This document shows, piece by piece, positions 16,087 to 24,647 of a DNA stretch of 64,000 bases. Within the stretch, counting starts at the first letter, position 1. Each line of letters starts with the position of its first letter. The notes under the pieces were generated by a model, which saw only the letters and a list, made by a program, of their open reading frames with translations, was not told the DNA's origin and ran no database searches. Source of the DNA: Planctomycetota bacterium (lineage in GTDB: Bacteria; Planctomycetota; Planctomycetia; Pirellulales; Pirellulaceae); NCBI GenBank assembly GCA_017303505.1, contig JAFLCP010000002.1, positions 62,001 to 126,000 of the forward strand, read 5' to 3'. A program made the position numbers and the translations under genes.

Positions 16087-16551
16087 ATGAATGAAATACT
16101 CCACTTTCAAAGGTCATCGAGCAGGATACTCGCTATCGTCTTCATAGCCTCGCTAACTACATTTTCAATTTACGGTTTGGGAGCCAACTCGAAGTGGATC
16201 GGATCAAAGGAACTGCGAGTACGTGTTGTCGGATTGCCTATTAGCAATTTTACAAATGCAAGATTGTATGAGTGCTTCGGAGCTGAAGAGGCAGTGCTAG
16301 CATCCAGGACGCCTGAAACCGACTTTCACTCAATCGAATTTGTGACTGACGGCAAGACAAACGAACTCATTTTGCGACTAAGAGTTACTGGAGAAGACTA
16401 CCTCGTCGATTGGTTCGATCGCACCACAACAGCCAACTATATTCTGCTAGAATACGAAGACCCACTGAGCAATCAAACGCAGCGCGCAGTGTTCCGCACT
16501 CCTTGGGAGTCCGACATTGTTACCATTGACTTTGCACCGAATAAGCCATAA
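16087..16551 (+). CDS. Membrane-anchored or secreted hypothetical protein
   Basis: 154 residues from ATG 16087. An N-terminal hydrophobic segment (residues 14-33) is either a signal peptide or an anchor, followed by a beta-rich domain (ELRVRVVGLPISNFTNARLY) and VTGEDYLVDWFDRTTTANYI. Function unknown. A shorter relative, apparently a fragment, is at 47984, where VTDDDYYRFDWFDRRQKPDF matches the same block. The TAA stop overlaps the attC at 16546. Confidence 0.7.
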   Translation: MNEILHFQRSSSRILAIVFIASLTTFSIYGLGANSKWIGSKELRVRVVGLPISNFTNARLYECFGAEEAVLASRTPETDFHSIEFVTDGKTNELILRLRVTGEDYLVDWFDRTTTANYILLEYEDPLSNQTQRAVFRTPWESDIVTIDFAPNKP

Positions 16552-16636
16552 CCATGCGTTGGACCGAAGCCGCGGATATTGTGTTTGGGCAGGGGATAAA
16601 CAACCGCCGCAGCATCGGTCATCGCAGTCGTTATCA
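16546..16636 (+). repeat. attC site
   Basis: Left core GCCATAAC ends at 16552; right core GTTATCA at 16630-16636. Arm CGTTGGACCGAAGCCGCGG pairs with CCGCCGCAGCATCGGTCATCG. Confidence 0.85.
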
Positions 16637-16673
16637 GAATGCTCGACGTCGTACCTTCGGAGCGTCACGATTG

Positions 16674-17087
16674 ATGCTTACAAAGCCCGAACTATGTCGC
16701 ATGATCGTCGGACTCGTCGAGATCAACGATGCCGAGCTTCTTGACCAGGACACAATCCTATCCGCTGATGTTTGTACACATGCCGATCGCATCGTTGTTC
16801 GGATAATCCGCGATATAATACTTCGTCTCTACCTTGAATTTGACTATGTCGCATCGCCACGTTTTAATGCAGAAACTGACGGGAAATCTTCCGCATTTTC
16901 CGCCAAGCTTTCGAAAAGCTACTCCAATCCCGTCCAACGCAAAGAGTGCCGGCGCATGTACGCTGTTGCTCTCGCAAATATCTTGGATGATAATAGCGTC
17001 TATGATTTGACAAGGACCGCCGAGCACGATTCTCTGGATCGATTACGCGAACTGCTGAACGGACTTAGAAATCCGAAAATCGGGTAA
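16674..17087 (+). CDS. Hypothetical helical cassette protein
   Basis: 137 residues from ATG 16674; the open frame begins inside the attC but that part is site sequence. Not recognised. It looks helical throughout (LCRMIVGLVEINDAELLDQD, IVVRIIRDIILRLYLEFDYV, RRMYAVALANILDDN). Soluble. Confidence 0.6.
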   Translation: MLTKPELCRMIVGLVEINDAELLDQDTILSADVCTHADRIVVRIIRDIILRLYLEFDYVASPRFNAETDGKSSAFSAKLSKSYSNPVQRKECRRMYAVALANILDDNSVYDLTRTAEHDSLDRLRELLNGLRNPKIG

Positions 17088-17173
17088 CAATCGCGTGCAC
17101 TCGAACACGCGAATCGGGCTGTTTTGAATCGGACAATCTTTCGCGCGTACCGGGGTGACGCATGGCGTTATCC
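17082..17173 (+). repeat. attC site (subfamily E)
   Basis: Left core GGGTAAC at 17082-17088; right core GTTATCC at 17167-17173. Confidence 0.88.
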
Positions 17174-17175
17174 GA

Positions 17176-17658
17176 TTGAAGCCTTACATCTTGGGGCTGT
17201 GTGTGCAAACTCTACGCGAGATCGCGAATTGCATCTTTGGACTACTCACTTGGTTGGTGCTCATCTTTGGCCCGTACACGATTCTCGTCTGTGGAATGCC
17301 TTGGCTAGCGTTAGCAGCATCGTCGGTATCATTGGCTGCATTCACCATCTCGTTTCGCTGGCGGAACGGATTTGTCCTAATCATTGGGTGCCTGGGAATG
17401 CTTCTCCTTATGCATAACGCGCTTACAATCGGTGGCGCATTTGCGTTGATGGCGAAAGACGCTGGACTAAACAGATTCCTCCAGGTTGCTTTTGGTTTCA
17501 TGAGCATTCCATTCGTTTACCTGCTGACGCGTTTCGTAGATTGTGCTGCAAACGTTATACTAGGTCCTGTAGAATCAACGACTGAGGGCTCGAAGCCAGA
17601 CGTCGGACAACCAAGCGATGCAGGCAAGTCGCCGGTCGGCCGCGAATTTGAATCATAG
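17176..17658 (+). CDS. Small polytopic membrane protein with attC-encoded C-terminus
   Basis: 160 residues from TTG 17176, three bases after the attC core. About four hydrophobic segments (residues 18-40, 44-63, 67-93 and 108-127). Function unknown. The tail PSDAGKSPVGREFES is read from the attC at 17605 and closely matches the tail of the unrelated protein at 787, including the stop position within the site. Confidence 0.65.
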   Translation: MKPYILGLCVQTLREIANCIFGLLTWLVLIFGPYTILVCGMPWLALAASSVSLAAFTISFRWRNGFVLIIGCLGMLLLMHNALTIGGAFALMAKDAGLNRFLQVAFGFMSIPFVYLLTRFVDCAANVILGPVESTTEGSKPDVGQPSDAGKSPVGREFES

Positions 17659-17695
17659 TTTCTTGGCGTCGACTGGGTGATCGCCGCCGCTCCGA
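17605..17695 (+). repeat. attC site, right core eroded (subfamily I)
   Basis: Left core CGGACAAC ends at 17611; right core is GCTCCGA (17689-17695). Arms match 1138. Confidence 0.8.
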
Positions 17696-17756
17696 CTCCT
17701 AATCCTCAATACTCAACAGTAATGTAATCGCGACTTATCAATGACGGGCACTTGCA

Positions 17757-18185
17757 ATGAAAGCCCTATTGCTACGCGGTACGGCGCGAGTCTTATCAGT
17801 CGATGAGACTATACATCGAACAGAAACGATGTACCGTATCGTTTCTATTCGCCCTTGTTTTGACGCTGAATACAACGACCGCCTATATGCTTCGATACTT
17901 GGCTCTGATCGCTTTCAGACCATGCTCCGTGAACCCGGCATGCGATCGAGGTTCGACCGACTGTTTCGGTTGTGATCAGATTCTCGCTATTGCATGATTC
18001 AGGAAAAGGGGCAAGTCAATGGACCAATGGTTTCATGTTTGATCTACGCGGAACCCATTGCCGAGCAAGTCTCTGCCCGAGACCTCATGCTGACTGTAGA
18101 AAGTGAAGAACGTCAATTCGCTCACGCTTTTAATTCCATGGTGCGAGATCTATGCCGTCTACTTGGCTATACTGTTGACTGTTGA
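17757..18185 (+). pseudogene. Cassette gene with in-frame TGA
   Basis: One frame runs from ATG 17757 to TGA 18183-18185 (143 codons) and is interrupted once, by TGA at 17973-17975. The two halves read MYRIVSIRPCFDAEYNDRLY to RSRFDRLFRL, then MIQEKGQVNGPMVSCLIYAE to the end. The interval between flanking attC sites matches one cassette, so a nonsense mutation in a single gene is likelier than two genes. A second start at ATG 17994 could still make the C-terminal 63 residues. Not recognised. Confidence 0.5.
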
Positions 18186-18228
18186 CGTTTCGCAACTGTG
18201 AACGGTGTGGCTTGCCCCGCCAAATGAA

Positions 18229-18318
18229 TCGGAACAAAAAAATGCACGCAAGCCGCCGAATGCGTGCCTACCCTATGGTTGATCATGCGTGGTGGCTGCG
18301 TGATTTCAAGTGTTATTT
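18229..18318 (+). repeat. attC site (subfamily B)
   Basis: Left core ATCGGAAC ends at 18235; right core GTTATTT at 18312-18318. Arm ATGCACGCAAGCCGCC pairs with GGTGGCTGCGTGATT. Confidence 0.88.
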
Positions 18319-18330
18319 GGCAAAGCAATT

Positions 18331-18927
18331 ATGTCCACCGAACAACAATTCTGGAATTGGTTCAAGCAACACGAAGACGAACTATTCCACTTCGAACGTG
18401 ACCAAGAGCCGATATTTGATCGGCTCGCTATTGCCCTTGGCGAAGTTGATGGCGACCTGACATTTGAGTTCGGCCCCGAGCGGAACGGCGTCCGGGAATT
18501 CGTGATTAGTGCAGCAGGGCTCAAGCGGGCATTTCCTTCGGTTGCAAGACTATACGATGCCCGCCCGCAACTTGACCGTTTTTGTGTCACTGCCTTTCGT
18601 CCACGCCGGCCAGTTGTTAATGACATCGAGTACGCGGGCCTGAAAATTGCAGCGAGAGATGTGTACTACCGGCTGTGCAAGGACGACAATCCAAAGAAGA
18701 TTGGTATTCTGCTGTTTCTGCCCGGACGCACCGAGGATCGCCGAGACGTGTTTGGTCAGGTAGGATACTTGTTCCTTGACGAGGTTCTCGGTGAATACGA
18801 CGTCGAGACCAACGTGGGCTTCATCGAAGTCCTGGGGCACGATTCAAAGTATTTTGATGGCGACTTTCCCATCCGAGAGTTGGCTGCTGATTTCGATACT
18901 CTGCTACGATCCAAACAGGGCAAGTAA
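18331..18927 (+). CDS. Conserved hypothetical protein
   Basis: 198 residues from ATG 18331. It has a well-formed conserved look: FWNWFKQHEDELFHFERDQE, then DLTFEFGPERNGVREFVISA, KIGILLFLPGRTE and VGYLFLDEVLGEYDVETNVG. I recall this arrangement from many bacteria without a function. Soluble. The stop overlaps the next attC. Confidence 0.75.
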   Translation: MSTEQQFWNWFKQHEDELFHFERDQEPIFDRLAIALGEVDGDLTFEFGPERNGVREFVISAAGLKRAFPSVARLYDARPQLDRFCVTAFRPRRPVVNDIEYAGLKIAARDVYYRLCKDDNPKKIGILLFLPGRTEDRRDVFGQVGYLFLDEVLGEYDVETNVGFIEVLGHDSKYFDGDFPIRELAADFDTLLRSKQGK

Positions 18928-19012
18928 TCAAGCGGTGAACGGGCGCCGCCGATGACGCGCGTTTTGAAATCAATGTTTTTGGGCGGCCGACCCGTTGCCG
19001 CCGTCGTTCGTC
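18922..19012 (+). repeat. attC site (subfamily A)
   Basis: Left core is AGTAATC (AAT for AAC); right core GTTCGTC at 19006-19012. Arm AGCGGTGAACGGGCGCCGCC matches 2351. Confidence 0.9.
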
Positions 19013-19018
19013 TATCCA

Positions 19019-19417
19019 ATGAACATGAACTGGTACACATTTGCGATCTATCTCGACGGGGTTCGTCGTTACGAATCTTGCCAGGCTGATGCGCTGTCTG
19101 TGCCTGAAATGATTGAGCGATTACAATTTGTACACGACGAAATTGAATATTGCATCGCAGAAGGTCGGTTGATCGATCATGCGATTTTTGACGCTCTTGA
19201 AGATGCGGCGGATCGAATTTACCGGGCGGACTACCCCACCGTTGAAGAAGCTCGAACACTGGCGAAGCGATTGGCAGAGAGATATGGGTTCAATAAAGAA
19301 GCTTCGATAACGGAGACGTGGATAAAAACGCAACAGAATGGTGAAAGCGTGATTTGGATAGATCAATCAAAGATCATTACGGATTCAAATCGGCGGCTGT
19401 TCGGTTCACCTAGCTGA
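19019..19417 (+). CDS. Hypothetical cassette protein
   Basis: 132 residues from ATG 19019, seven bases after the attC core. Not recognised. N-terminal beta segment (NWYTFAIYLDGVRRYES) and helical middle (EMIERLQFVHDEIEYCIAEG, EARTLAKRLAERYGF). Soluble. Confidence 0.65.
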   Translation: MNMNWYTFAIYLDGVRRYESCQADALSVPEMIERLQFVHDEIEYCIAEGRLIDHAIFDALEDAADRIYRADYPTVEEARTLAKRLAERYGFNKEASITETWIKTQQNGESVIWIDQSKIITDSNRRLFGSPS

Positions 19418-19433
19418 CTTGAAAACGCAGATG

Positions 19434-19523
19434 GACGAACAAAGGGTTGAATGCGAGCGGGCGATCAGGCGGGTTTTGAAGTCAAGATCCAACGCGCCAG
19501 CCCCGTTGCCGCTGGCGTTATTT
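19434..19523 (+). repeat. attC site (subfamily J)
   Basis: Left core GACGAAC is at 19435-19440; right core GTTATTT at 19517-19523. Close to the degraded site at 6066. Confidence 0.9.
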
Positions 19524-19544
19524 GCTTAGAACGTGTAGTCCACC

Positions 19545-19985
19545 ATGCCTGATGATCCCCAACAGATCTGGGACGAATACTATCAACGCATCCGTCGACG
19601 TCGGATACGCGAAGCGGAAATTCTCCATGCCCAAATGTCTGGGGACGACGTTACGGACTCGACTGTCCTTGCGATCGATTTTCGCCACTTCAGCCGCGAC
19701 GAAGATTCGATTCTCGGTCTTGCAGCACAACTGTCCGAACACTACGCAACAACGATCACACGGTGCGAAACCGATAACCGTTACTGGCAGCTGGATGGCA
19801 CCACGCGTCCGGACTGCATCGATGGCATGACCCGACAGCGTTGCGTTGATTGGGTGTCCTTCATGTGCGACGTTGCGCAATCGCACGGGTGCGTCTTTTC
19901 GACGTGGCAACTCACGGATCTTCGCGGGTCGCGGTCATGGTCTACCGAGATGCTCGACGTTGATATGGAAGAGGAAAACAAGTAA
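19545..19985 (+). CDS. Conserved hypothetical protein
   Basis: 146 residues from ATG 19545. Contains DSTVLAIDFRHFSRDED, LAAQLSEHYATTITR, a YWQLDGTTRPDCIDGMT block and CVDWVSFMCDVAQSHGCVFS. The layout resembles small nucleotide- or RNA-processing regulators but I cannot assign it. Soluble. Confidence 0.7.
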   Translation: MPDDPQQIWDEYYQRIRRRRIREAEILHAQMSGDDVTDSTVLAIDFRHFSRDEDSILGLAAQLSEHYATTITRCETDNRYWQLDGTTRPDCIDGMTRQRCVDWVSFMCDVAQSHGCVFSTWQLTDLRGSRSWSTEMLDVDMEEENK

Positions 19986-20068
19986 AAAAGTGTTCGCCCA
20001 CAGCCGCGTTGGTTGCCGTTTTTTCTATGGCCAATCAATTTACGCGGCGACGGTCAACGCGGTCTTTA
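19981..20068 (+). repeat. attC site, both cores eroded
   Basis: The left core has become AAGTAAAA and the right core GTCTTTA (20062-20068). Arm GTTCGCCCACAGCCGCG pairs with CGCGGCGACGGTCAACGCG. Confidence 0.7.
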
Positions 20069-20074
20069 GCCACT

Positions 20075-20593
20075 ATGTCAGGAGGCGTCTCCATTCGACG
20101 CATCAGTTTCCGCTTTGGAATTGCAGTTTTACTCACTGCGGTGATCCTCGTGGCTGTCTTCATCCGAAGTATTCAACAGCCCGCAGCTCAATTATCTTTT
20201 TCGGAGCTTCCATTCCACTCCGATGAATCGACTGAATCAGGCCCTCCGTTACTTCCACTATACATAAGGTCGCTCGAGTCACAGCGAGTCAGTATTTCGG
20301 GATATATTTCGCCTCGCTCCGTTTATTCAAATCACGGCATCACCAAATTTATTCTCGTACCGGATACCATGAGCATGGTGCCTAACTATACTGAATTCTT
20401 GATCGTGCATTTGACCGGAGACGCAACTACTAGCTTTACCGTCAAGCCAATAACGGTGACCGGAAGATTTCGCATACTCGAGCCTCCATTTCGCGTGGGT
20501 GATCTTTCGACGCATTTCCAAATTGATGCAGATCAAGTAGGAATAGTAGGCGAACCAAGTGTTGCAGGCGAGTTGCCGAAATCGTGTTTTTGA
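20075..20593 (+). CDS. DUF3299-like membrane-anchored protein, C-terminus in attC
   Basis: 172 residues from ATG 20075. One membrane segment near residues 14-32, then an outside domain: RVSISGYISPRSVYSN, FILVPDTMSMVPNYTEFLIV, TVKPITVTGRFRIL and HFQIDADQVG, which fits DUF3299-type proteins. These are frequent in planctomycetes and proteobacteria; function not established. The last residues (GEPSVAGELPKSCF) and stop come from the attC at 20549. Confidence 0.65.
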   Translation: MSGGVSIRRISFRFGIAVLLTAVILVAVFIRSIQQPAAQLSFSELPFHSDESTESGPPLLPLYIRSLESQRVSISGYISPRSVYSNHGITKFILVPDTMSMVPNYTEFLIVHLTGDATTSFTVKPITVTGRFRILEPPFRVGDLSTHFQIDADQVGIVGEPSVAGELPKSCF

Positions 20594-20638
20594 ATAGGAA
20601 GCTCATACGCGGCAACCGCGTGAATATAGCCGTTATCC
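20549..20638 (+). repeat. attC site (subfamily B)
   Basis: Left core AGGCGAAC ends at 20555; right core GTTATCC at 20632-20638. Arm GTTGCAGGCGAGTTGCCG pairs with CGGCAACCGCGTGAAT. Confidence 0.88.
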
Positions 20639-20671
20639 AACTGAACCCCAGGTCTTCAACGCAAAAGAGTC

Positions 20672-21046
20672 ATGCTGTACCGGTGCCGGAATTGTCAATA
20701 CGAAGAGACGCGAGGATTCCTGCCAACAGTCACCTGCGGAATGCTCTTGCTCGCGCAAATGGGGGTTTGTGCTGCCATCGTTTTCTCATCAAGTCGCTTT
20801 GCACGTTCCTTAATCGAAACTACCCCCGCCGCAATGGAGTCGAAAGGTTCATCTGGGTTGGGATGGTGGGCTCTATTCGTTGTTCCATTGGTGATGATTA
20901 TGGGTTTCATTGCATTGTTCATCGCCGCTATGATTCTAAATGCATTGATGGAATTGACTGAATGGCTGATCTACTGTCGACGTCGATGTCCGACCTGTGG
21001 ATGCCGCAGATGGTCTTGGGGATTCACGCGTGGATTCGGGCTGTGA
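20672..21046 (+). CDS. Zinc-ribbon membrane protein
   Basis: 124 residues from ATG 20672. An N-terminal CRNC (residues 5-8) and a C-terminal CPTCGC pair bracket two membrane segments (about residues 22-42 and 66-90), so the two halves of a zinc ribbon would meet in the cytoplasm. No enzymatic motif. It is one of six cassettes here encoding small CxxC proteins. Confidence 0.7.
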   Translation: MLYRCRNCQYEETRGFLPTVTCGMLLLAQMGVCAAIVFSSSRFARSLIETTPAAMESKGSSGLGWWALFVVPLVMIMGFIALFIAAMILNALMELTEWLIYCRRRCPTCGCRRWSWGFTRGFGL

Positions 21047-21059
21047 CTCGGAATTCGAC

Positions 21060-21143
21060 GGCAAAACAACCTCAGTTGCGAAATGAGGTGTTTGGGAATG
21101 GAAGATTTTTCATCGCGGCGAGGTGTGATCGCAATCGTTATCG
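21060..21143 (+). repeat. attC site
   Basis: Left AAC near 21065-21070; right core GTTATCG at 21137-21143. Arm CCTCAGTTGCG pairs with CGCGGCGAGGTGTGATCGC. An eroded relative is at 35122. Confidence 0.78.
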
Positions 21144-21171
21144 TGCGTCCCCCGCGCAACCGGTCCACGCC

Positions 21172-21630
21172 ATGCAAGAATACAAGAAAGGTGTGCGACT
21201 GCTCGCCGAACGGTACGGAGCGACGATTGACTATGCCAACGACGCTGGCCTGACGTTGATCGCATCAGACGGCACTATCTGCTTCACTCCGACATCGAAG
21301 AACGACATGAACTGCAAGATAACGAGCCCAAAGATCCATGTCGTGTTTTCTTGCCCGAAGGTATCTGTATTTGACATCGTCGACCGATTTGCGAAAGGCA
21401 AACACCTTGCTGGATACAAACCGAAGGGGATTCCATTGGCATTGCAAGAGTACATCGACGAAGAACGTGCGACCGATAGGGTGTCACAACTAAAAGAACG
21501 CGTTGTCACCGGAACTGCAGGCAATGGCGAAATAGGTGGAAACCATTACAATGCGGAATACTCTAACGGCATGCTTGTGCTGTTCGACATTTTCACCGAT
21601 GCTCCTACCAATGTTGTCGAACTAACTTGA
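21172..21630 (+). CDS. Hypothetical cassette protein
   Basis: 152 residues from ATG 21172; the frame is open back to 20962, but that part lies in the previous gene and attC. Not recognised. N-terminal YKKGVRLLAERYGATIDYAN, then a beta-rich part (KIHVVFSCPKVSVFDIVDRF). Soluble. Confidence 0.65.
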   Translation: MQEYKKGVRLLAERYGATIDYANDAGLTLIASDGTICFTPTSKNDMNCKITSPKIHVVFSCPKVSVFDIVDRFAKGKHLAGYKPKGIPLALQEYIDEERATDRVSQLKERVVTGTAGNGEIGGNHYNAEYSNGMLVLFDIFTDAPTNVVELT

Positions 21631-21642
21631 AGCAAGAATGCA

Positions 21643-21732
21643 CGAATGCAATTGCTTGCAATGAAGCCGGCGGTCGGGTCGGTTTTGAACTTAACGCATC
21701 TTGCGCCGCCCCGCTGATGCGAGTCGTTCCCC
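21643..21732 (+). repeat. attC site (subfamily H, eroded left core)
   Basis: No clean AAC at the left end; right core GTTCCCC at 21726-21732. Arm AAGCCGGCGGTCGGGTCGG pairs with TTGCGCCGCCCCGCTG, as in 10395. Confidence 0.82.
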
Positions 21733-21750
21733 TCCTAGGAGAGTAAGAGT

Positions 21751-22773
21751 TTGAAAATCGTCATTTCCGGGCCAGCAAGAGCGTTCGACCGTGAATCAAA
21801 AAAAATGATCACCGATTCGGGACGGCTTTCTCAACTCGACGGGCTGCGGTACGCGGAAGACTCGTGCGGAGGCTATCTAAGCAAAGCACTCTATGAAATT
21901 GGTGTGGTCGGAGGACAGATCGAACTTGCCTATCGAGCATCAGATTCAGCTCTGCGAGTACTCACGACGTATCACGCGCCGCGGAAGCTGAATCAGGCCG
22001 AACTCCAAATGCTCGTTGGCGAGACGACGGGACAATGGAGTGACGGAATAGGGGAAGGTGAGTTTCAACACGCCGAAAAATTCGGACTCGATATCGACAT
22101 CTCCCCGCTTGACAGTAACGCCACGATCGAGCAGATCGATGATGGCATTGTCGTGAAAGCTAGAGAGAGAAACGAACTATTGGAACTATTGCAGGAGCGA
22201 CATGTCGACGAAGAGGCTGCACTTACGCTGGTCAACGGTGGAGCAGACATTCACGCAAAGGACCGTTACGGTCAATCGGTTCTGGAACTGGCTTGCAGTG
22301 CGGTACTACCGAACCTCGTCGAATTGTTAGTGAAGCGAGGTGCGCTGGACATTGCCGGAGATGGTAACCGTGCTCTGTCGGTACTTTCTTTTTGCAGCGG
22401 TTCGGACGAACGGCTAAACAAATGCGTCCAGATTGCTGAACAGCTTGTTGAAAACGGCGTTGATTTTGACGCCTTTGACAAAGATGGACGGACTCCTCTA
22501 ATGATGGCCGCGAATAGAAATAACTTACCATTGGTGAAGTTCTTGCTGAGCAAAGGCGCAAATGTGAATGCCCAGGACAGGGATGATTACAACCGGCATT
22601 CGGTTTTGATGTATGCGCAACGCCTTGAGATGGTCCGATATTTGCTGGAAAACGGAGCTAACCCGGCCATTCGCAACGCAAGCGGGGAAGATGCTTACGA
22701 TTACCGCCTTAAGAACTCGCACCAGCAGGACTTCAAGGCCGCTGCCGAACTCATAAAACAATATCTGATGTAG
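21751..22773 (+). CDS. Ankyrin repeat protein with N-terminal extra domain (TTG start)
   Basis: 340 residues, the longest protein of the array's first half. TTG 21751 has TAGGAGAG at 21737-21744. Residues 1-125 form an unassigned domain (FDRESKKMITDSGRLSQLDG, EIGVVGGQIELAYRAS). Residues 130-330 carry ankyrin repeats: AALTLVNGGADIHAKDRYGQ, NLVELLVKRGALDI, IAEQLVENGVDFDAFDKDGR, PLVKFLLSKGANVNAQDRDD and MVRYLLENGANPAIRN. Likely a protein-binding scaffold; stand-alone ankyrin proteins can be immunity factors. Partner unknown. Confidence 0.8.
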   Translation: MKIVISGPARAFDRESKKMITDSGRLSQLDGLRYAEDSCGGYLSKALYEIGVVGGQIELAYRASDSALRVLTTYHAPRKLNQAELQMLVGETTGQWSDGIGEGEFQHAEKFGLDIDISPLDSNATIEQIDDGIVVKARERNELLELLQERHVDEEAALTLVNGGADIHAKDRYGQSVLELACSAVLPNLVELLVKRGALDIAGDGNRALSVLSFCSGSDERLNKCVQIAEQLVENGVDFDAFDKDGRTPLMMAANRNNLPLVKFLLSKGANVNAQDRDDYNRHSVLMYAQRLEMVRYLLENGANPAIRNASGEDAYDYRLKNSHQQDFKAAAELIKQYLM

Positions 22774-22789
22774 ACTGTTACAATCGTTT

Positions 22790-22880
22790 CGATAACAAGC
22801 TGCGGAACCCAAGCAGCGGGTCAGGCGTTTCGTGAAATCAACATTTTTCGGTTGCCGTTGGGTTACGGCTGGCGTACATC
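22790..22880 (+). repeat. attC site
   Basis: Left core TCGATAAC ends at 22796; right core GTACATC at 22874-22880 (GTA for GTT). Arm GCTGCGGAACCCAAGCAGCGG faces CGGTTGCCGTTGGGTTACGGC. Confidence 0.82.
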
Positions 22881-22902
22881 CTCTGAAACTAAAATCTGCA
22901 TC

Positions 22903-23331
22903 ATGACGTGGGCACTGTGTTTCAACTGTGGCGAGGTCAAATTCGGCGCGATATGTCCATGCCCAAAGTGCGACGTTAAATCGACCGGCGATATGAATCT
23001 CGACATTGCCTTCAGCGACCACAACATGACCATACAGTCGCTCAAGGACTTTGGGAAAATTGTTGCCGCGATTCATCGAGAGTCAGATGACCCTGAGCTC
23101 TGCTTCTGGACATTCATCCGATACGTCTCAATCAACCACTCGTCGATTCTAGGCGTTAATCTAGCCCCGGATCTCGCCGAAAAATGCGATACACTTCTAT
23201 CACAGATTTCCTTACCCGTCGTTACGTTGACTTCACCGCAATCGAAGATCGAAAAAGACAATGCGAAGGCGTCCAGGAAATCGCCTTGGTGGAAATTCTG
23301 GAGTCGGGGAGCGCGAGATGCTGGTGACTAA
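22903..23331 (+). CDS. Zinc-ribbon hypothetical protein
   Basis: 142 residues from ATG 22903. N-terminal zinc ribbon CFNCGEVKFGAICPCPKC, a soluble middle domain (MTIQSLKDFGKIVAAIHRES), and a basic Trp-rich tail (SRKSPWWKFWSRG). Function unknown. Confidence 0.7.
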   Translation: MTWALCFNCGEVKFGAICPCPKCDVKSTGDMNLDIAFSDHNMTIQSLKDFGKIVAAIHRESDDPELCFWTFIRYVSINHSSILGVNLAPDLAEKCDTLLSQISLPVVTLTSPQSKIEKDNAKASRKSPWWKFWSRGARDAGD

Positions 23332-23351
23332 ACGAACGTCGAACATGGGAC

Positions 23352-23431
23352 GATCCAAGAGATGCAAGCAAGTTGCGGGTCGCGCGTTTCCTCATGCTAG
23401 CCCACGCGCCTGCCCCTGTACTGTCGTTCGT
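23352..23431 (+). repeat. attC site, eroded (subfamily B)
   Basis: Left half GATGCAAGCAAGTTGCGGGTCGCGCG is clear, right core GTTCGTC at 23425-23431 is clear, but the right arm (CGCGCCTGCCCCTGTACTG) no longer pairs well and the left core is missing. Confidence 0.55.
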
Positions 23432-23456
23432 CCGCTCTCAAAGATGATTGTTCGTG

Positions 23457-24023
23457 ATGGATGCTGACTCCGCAATGGCCCGACTCAAGGAGCTTGGACT
23501 CAACGTGTATCGGCACGTTCCTGGGGCCATGACAGATCAGGAGTCGATGGACGGCATGACGATTGCGCGATCGACGAAATGGCAGGGAGAAATCGAAACG
23601 CTAATTGACGTTTGCTTTGTATTCCCGCTCCAAGGGGCATGGGTTTATCGGAATTGGAACGGAATTGGCGGACGCGCCCCCGACGACGTACACATTGAAG
23701 GCCTTAACTTGGAAACGGCAATACGTCACGTGGAGAGTTTCTACTTCGGCACTCCGGTCATTATTAACGGTTGGTCGTTTCCGATTCATAAGCACCCAGA
23801 ATGGGATTCCGCACAAATCATTGCTTCACTCGATACGGCTCGTCAAATATCTGAATCTCAGTGGCTAGGCTTACGGGCTGCTCGTTTCAACGAAGCTCGC
23901 ACTCTGGGCGAAGACGAGAAATTTCGAAAGCAGTTCAGGGAAATCGAATCTGTACGACCAGACAGAACCTCAAGACTCTGGACTCGCAATGACCTGCAGG
24001 AAATGGTGCTCGTTGTCAAATAA
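23457..24023 (+). CDS. Hypothetical cassette protein
   Basis: 188 residues from ATG 23457 (GTG 23454 and TTG 23448 are possible). Not recognised. Blocks seen: STKWQGEIETLIDVCFVFPL, QGAWVYRNWNGIGGRAPDDV, and a helical C-terminus (RQFREIES-like, DLQEMVLVVK). Soluble. Confidence 0.65.
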   Translation: MDADSAMARLKELGLNVYRHVPGAMTDQESMDGMTIARSTKWQGEIETLIDVCFVFPLQGAWVYRNWNGIGGRAPDDVHIEGLNLETAIRHVESFYFGTPVIINGWSFPIHKHPEWDSAQIIASLDTARQISESQWLGLRAARFNEARTLGEDEKFRKQFREIESVRPDRTSRLWTRNDLQEMVLVVK

Positions 24024-24040
24024 TGCAACACTGATGTAGC

Positions 24041-24128
24041 AGTACAAAATGTTGGATAGAAGCCCCGTCGGTTGGTTTCGAAAGGGATGCCGCGCTCGCG
24101 GGGGACTCGGTCAATACTGGCGTTCGTC
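24041..24128 (+). repeat. attC site, eroded left core (subfamily F-like)
   Basis: Left core AGTACAAA; right core GTTCGTC at 24122-24128. Arm TGTTGGATAGAAGCCCCG faces CGGGGGACTCGGTCAATAC. Confidence 0.7.
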
Positions 24129-24263
24129 GGCCTAACGATCTCAGTGGAAGATGGCGTCCAGGTGGCAGCTGTAATTTTTCTAAAACAACAGTCCAAGACC
24201 GAACGATGATGAGCGAATAGAGGGTATCTGACTGAATCCCAGGCCCATCCCTATGAAGCCCCA

Positions 24264-24491
24264 ATGACACACGAAGAAAACCATCTGGGAAATGTTATTG
24301 CCGGAACACTTCTTGGCGGATTGTGCGGTGGTGGGCTTGGGCTCGGCGCGTGCATGATCATCTTTGACGAGCCACCTTTTTTCACGGGCGACACCATTCT
24401 CATCGGCGCAGTTTCGTGCGGAGCACTTGGCTACTTCCTCGGTGCCGGATTTATTGAATGGCTGAAAGAAAACTGGTGGTGGTTCTGGTAG
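24264..24491 (+). CDS. Small glycine-zipper membrane protein
   Basis: 75 residues from ATG 24264. Two hydrophobic segments, one with glycine-zipper spacing (VIAGTLLGGLCGGGLGLGAC), the second near residues 44-63, and a Trp-rich end (ENWWWFW). Proteins of this kind can oligomerise in membranes; function unknown. Confidence 0.7.
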   Translation: MTHEENHLGNVIAGTLLGGLCGGGLGLGACMIIFDEPPFFTGDTILIGAVSCGALGYFLGAGFIEWLKENWWWFW

Positions 24492-24549
24492 ATCCAGTTC
24501 TTACACTCCCGTTTAAGTCGAAGCCTTATTCGCACTTGAGAACAAAACC

Positions 24550-24638
24550 GACGAACCAAAAATCACCCGCGTTGCCAATCGGACGATTACTCAAGTCAGA
24601 GTCACATGGCGGTAACCGGGTGATATTAGTCACTCGTC
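24550..24638 (+). repeat. attC site, right core lost (subfamily B)
   Basis: Left core GACGAAC at 24550-24556; right end reads ACTCGTC (24632-24638) where GTTCGTC is expected. Arms remain good. Confidence 0.85.
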
Positions 24639-24647
24639 AACCGAAAG

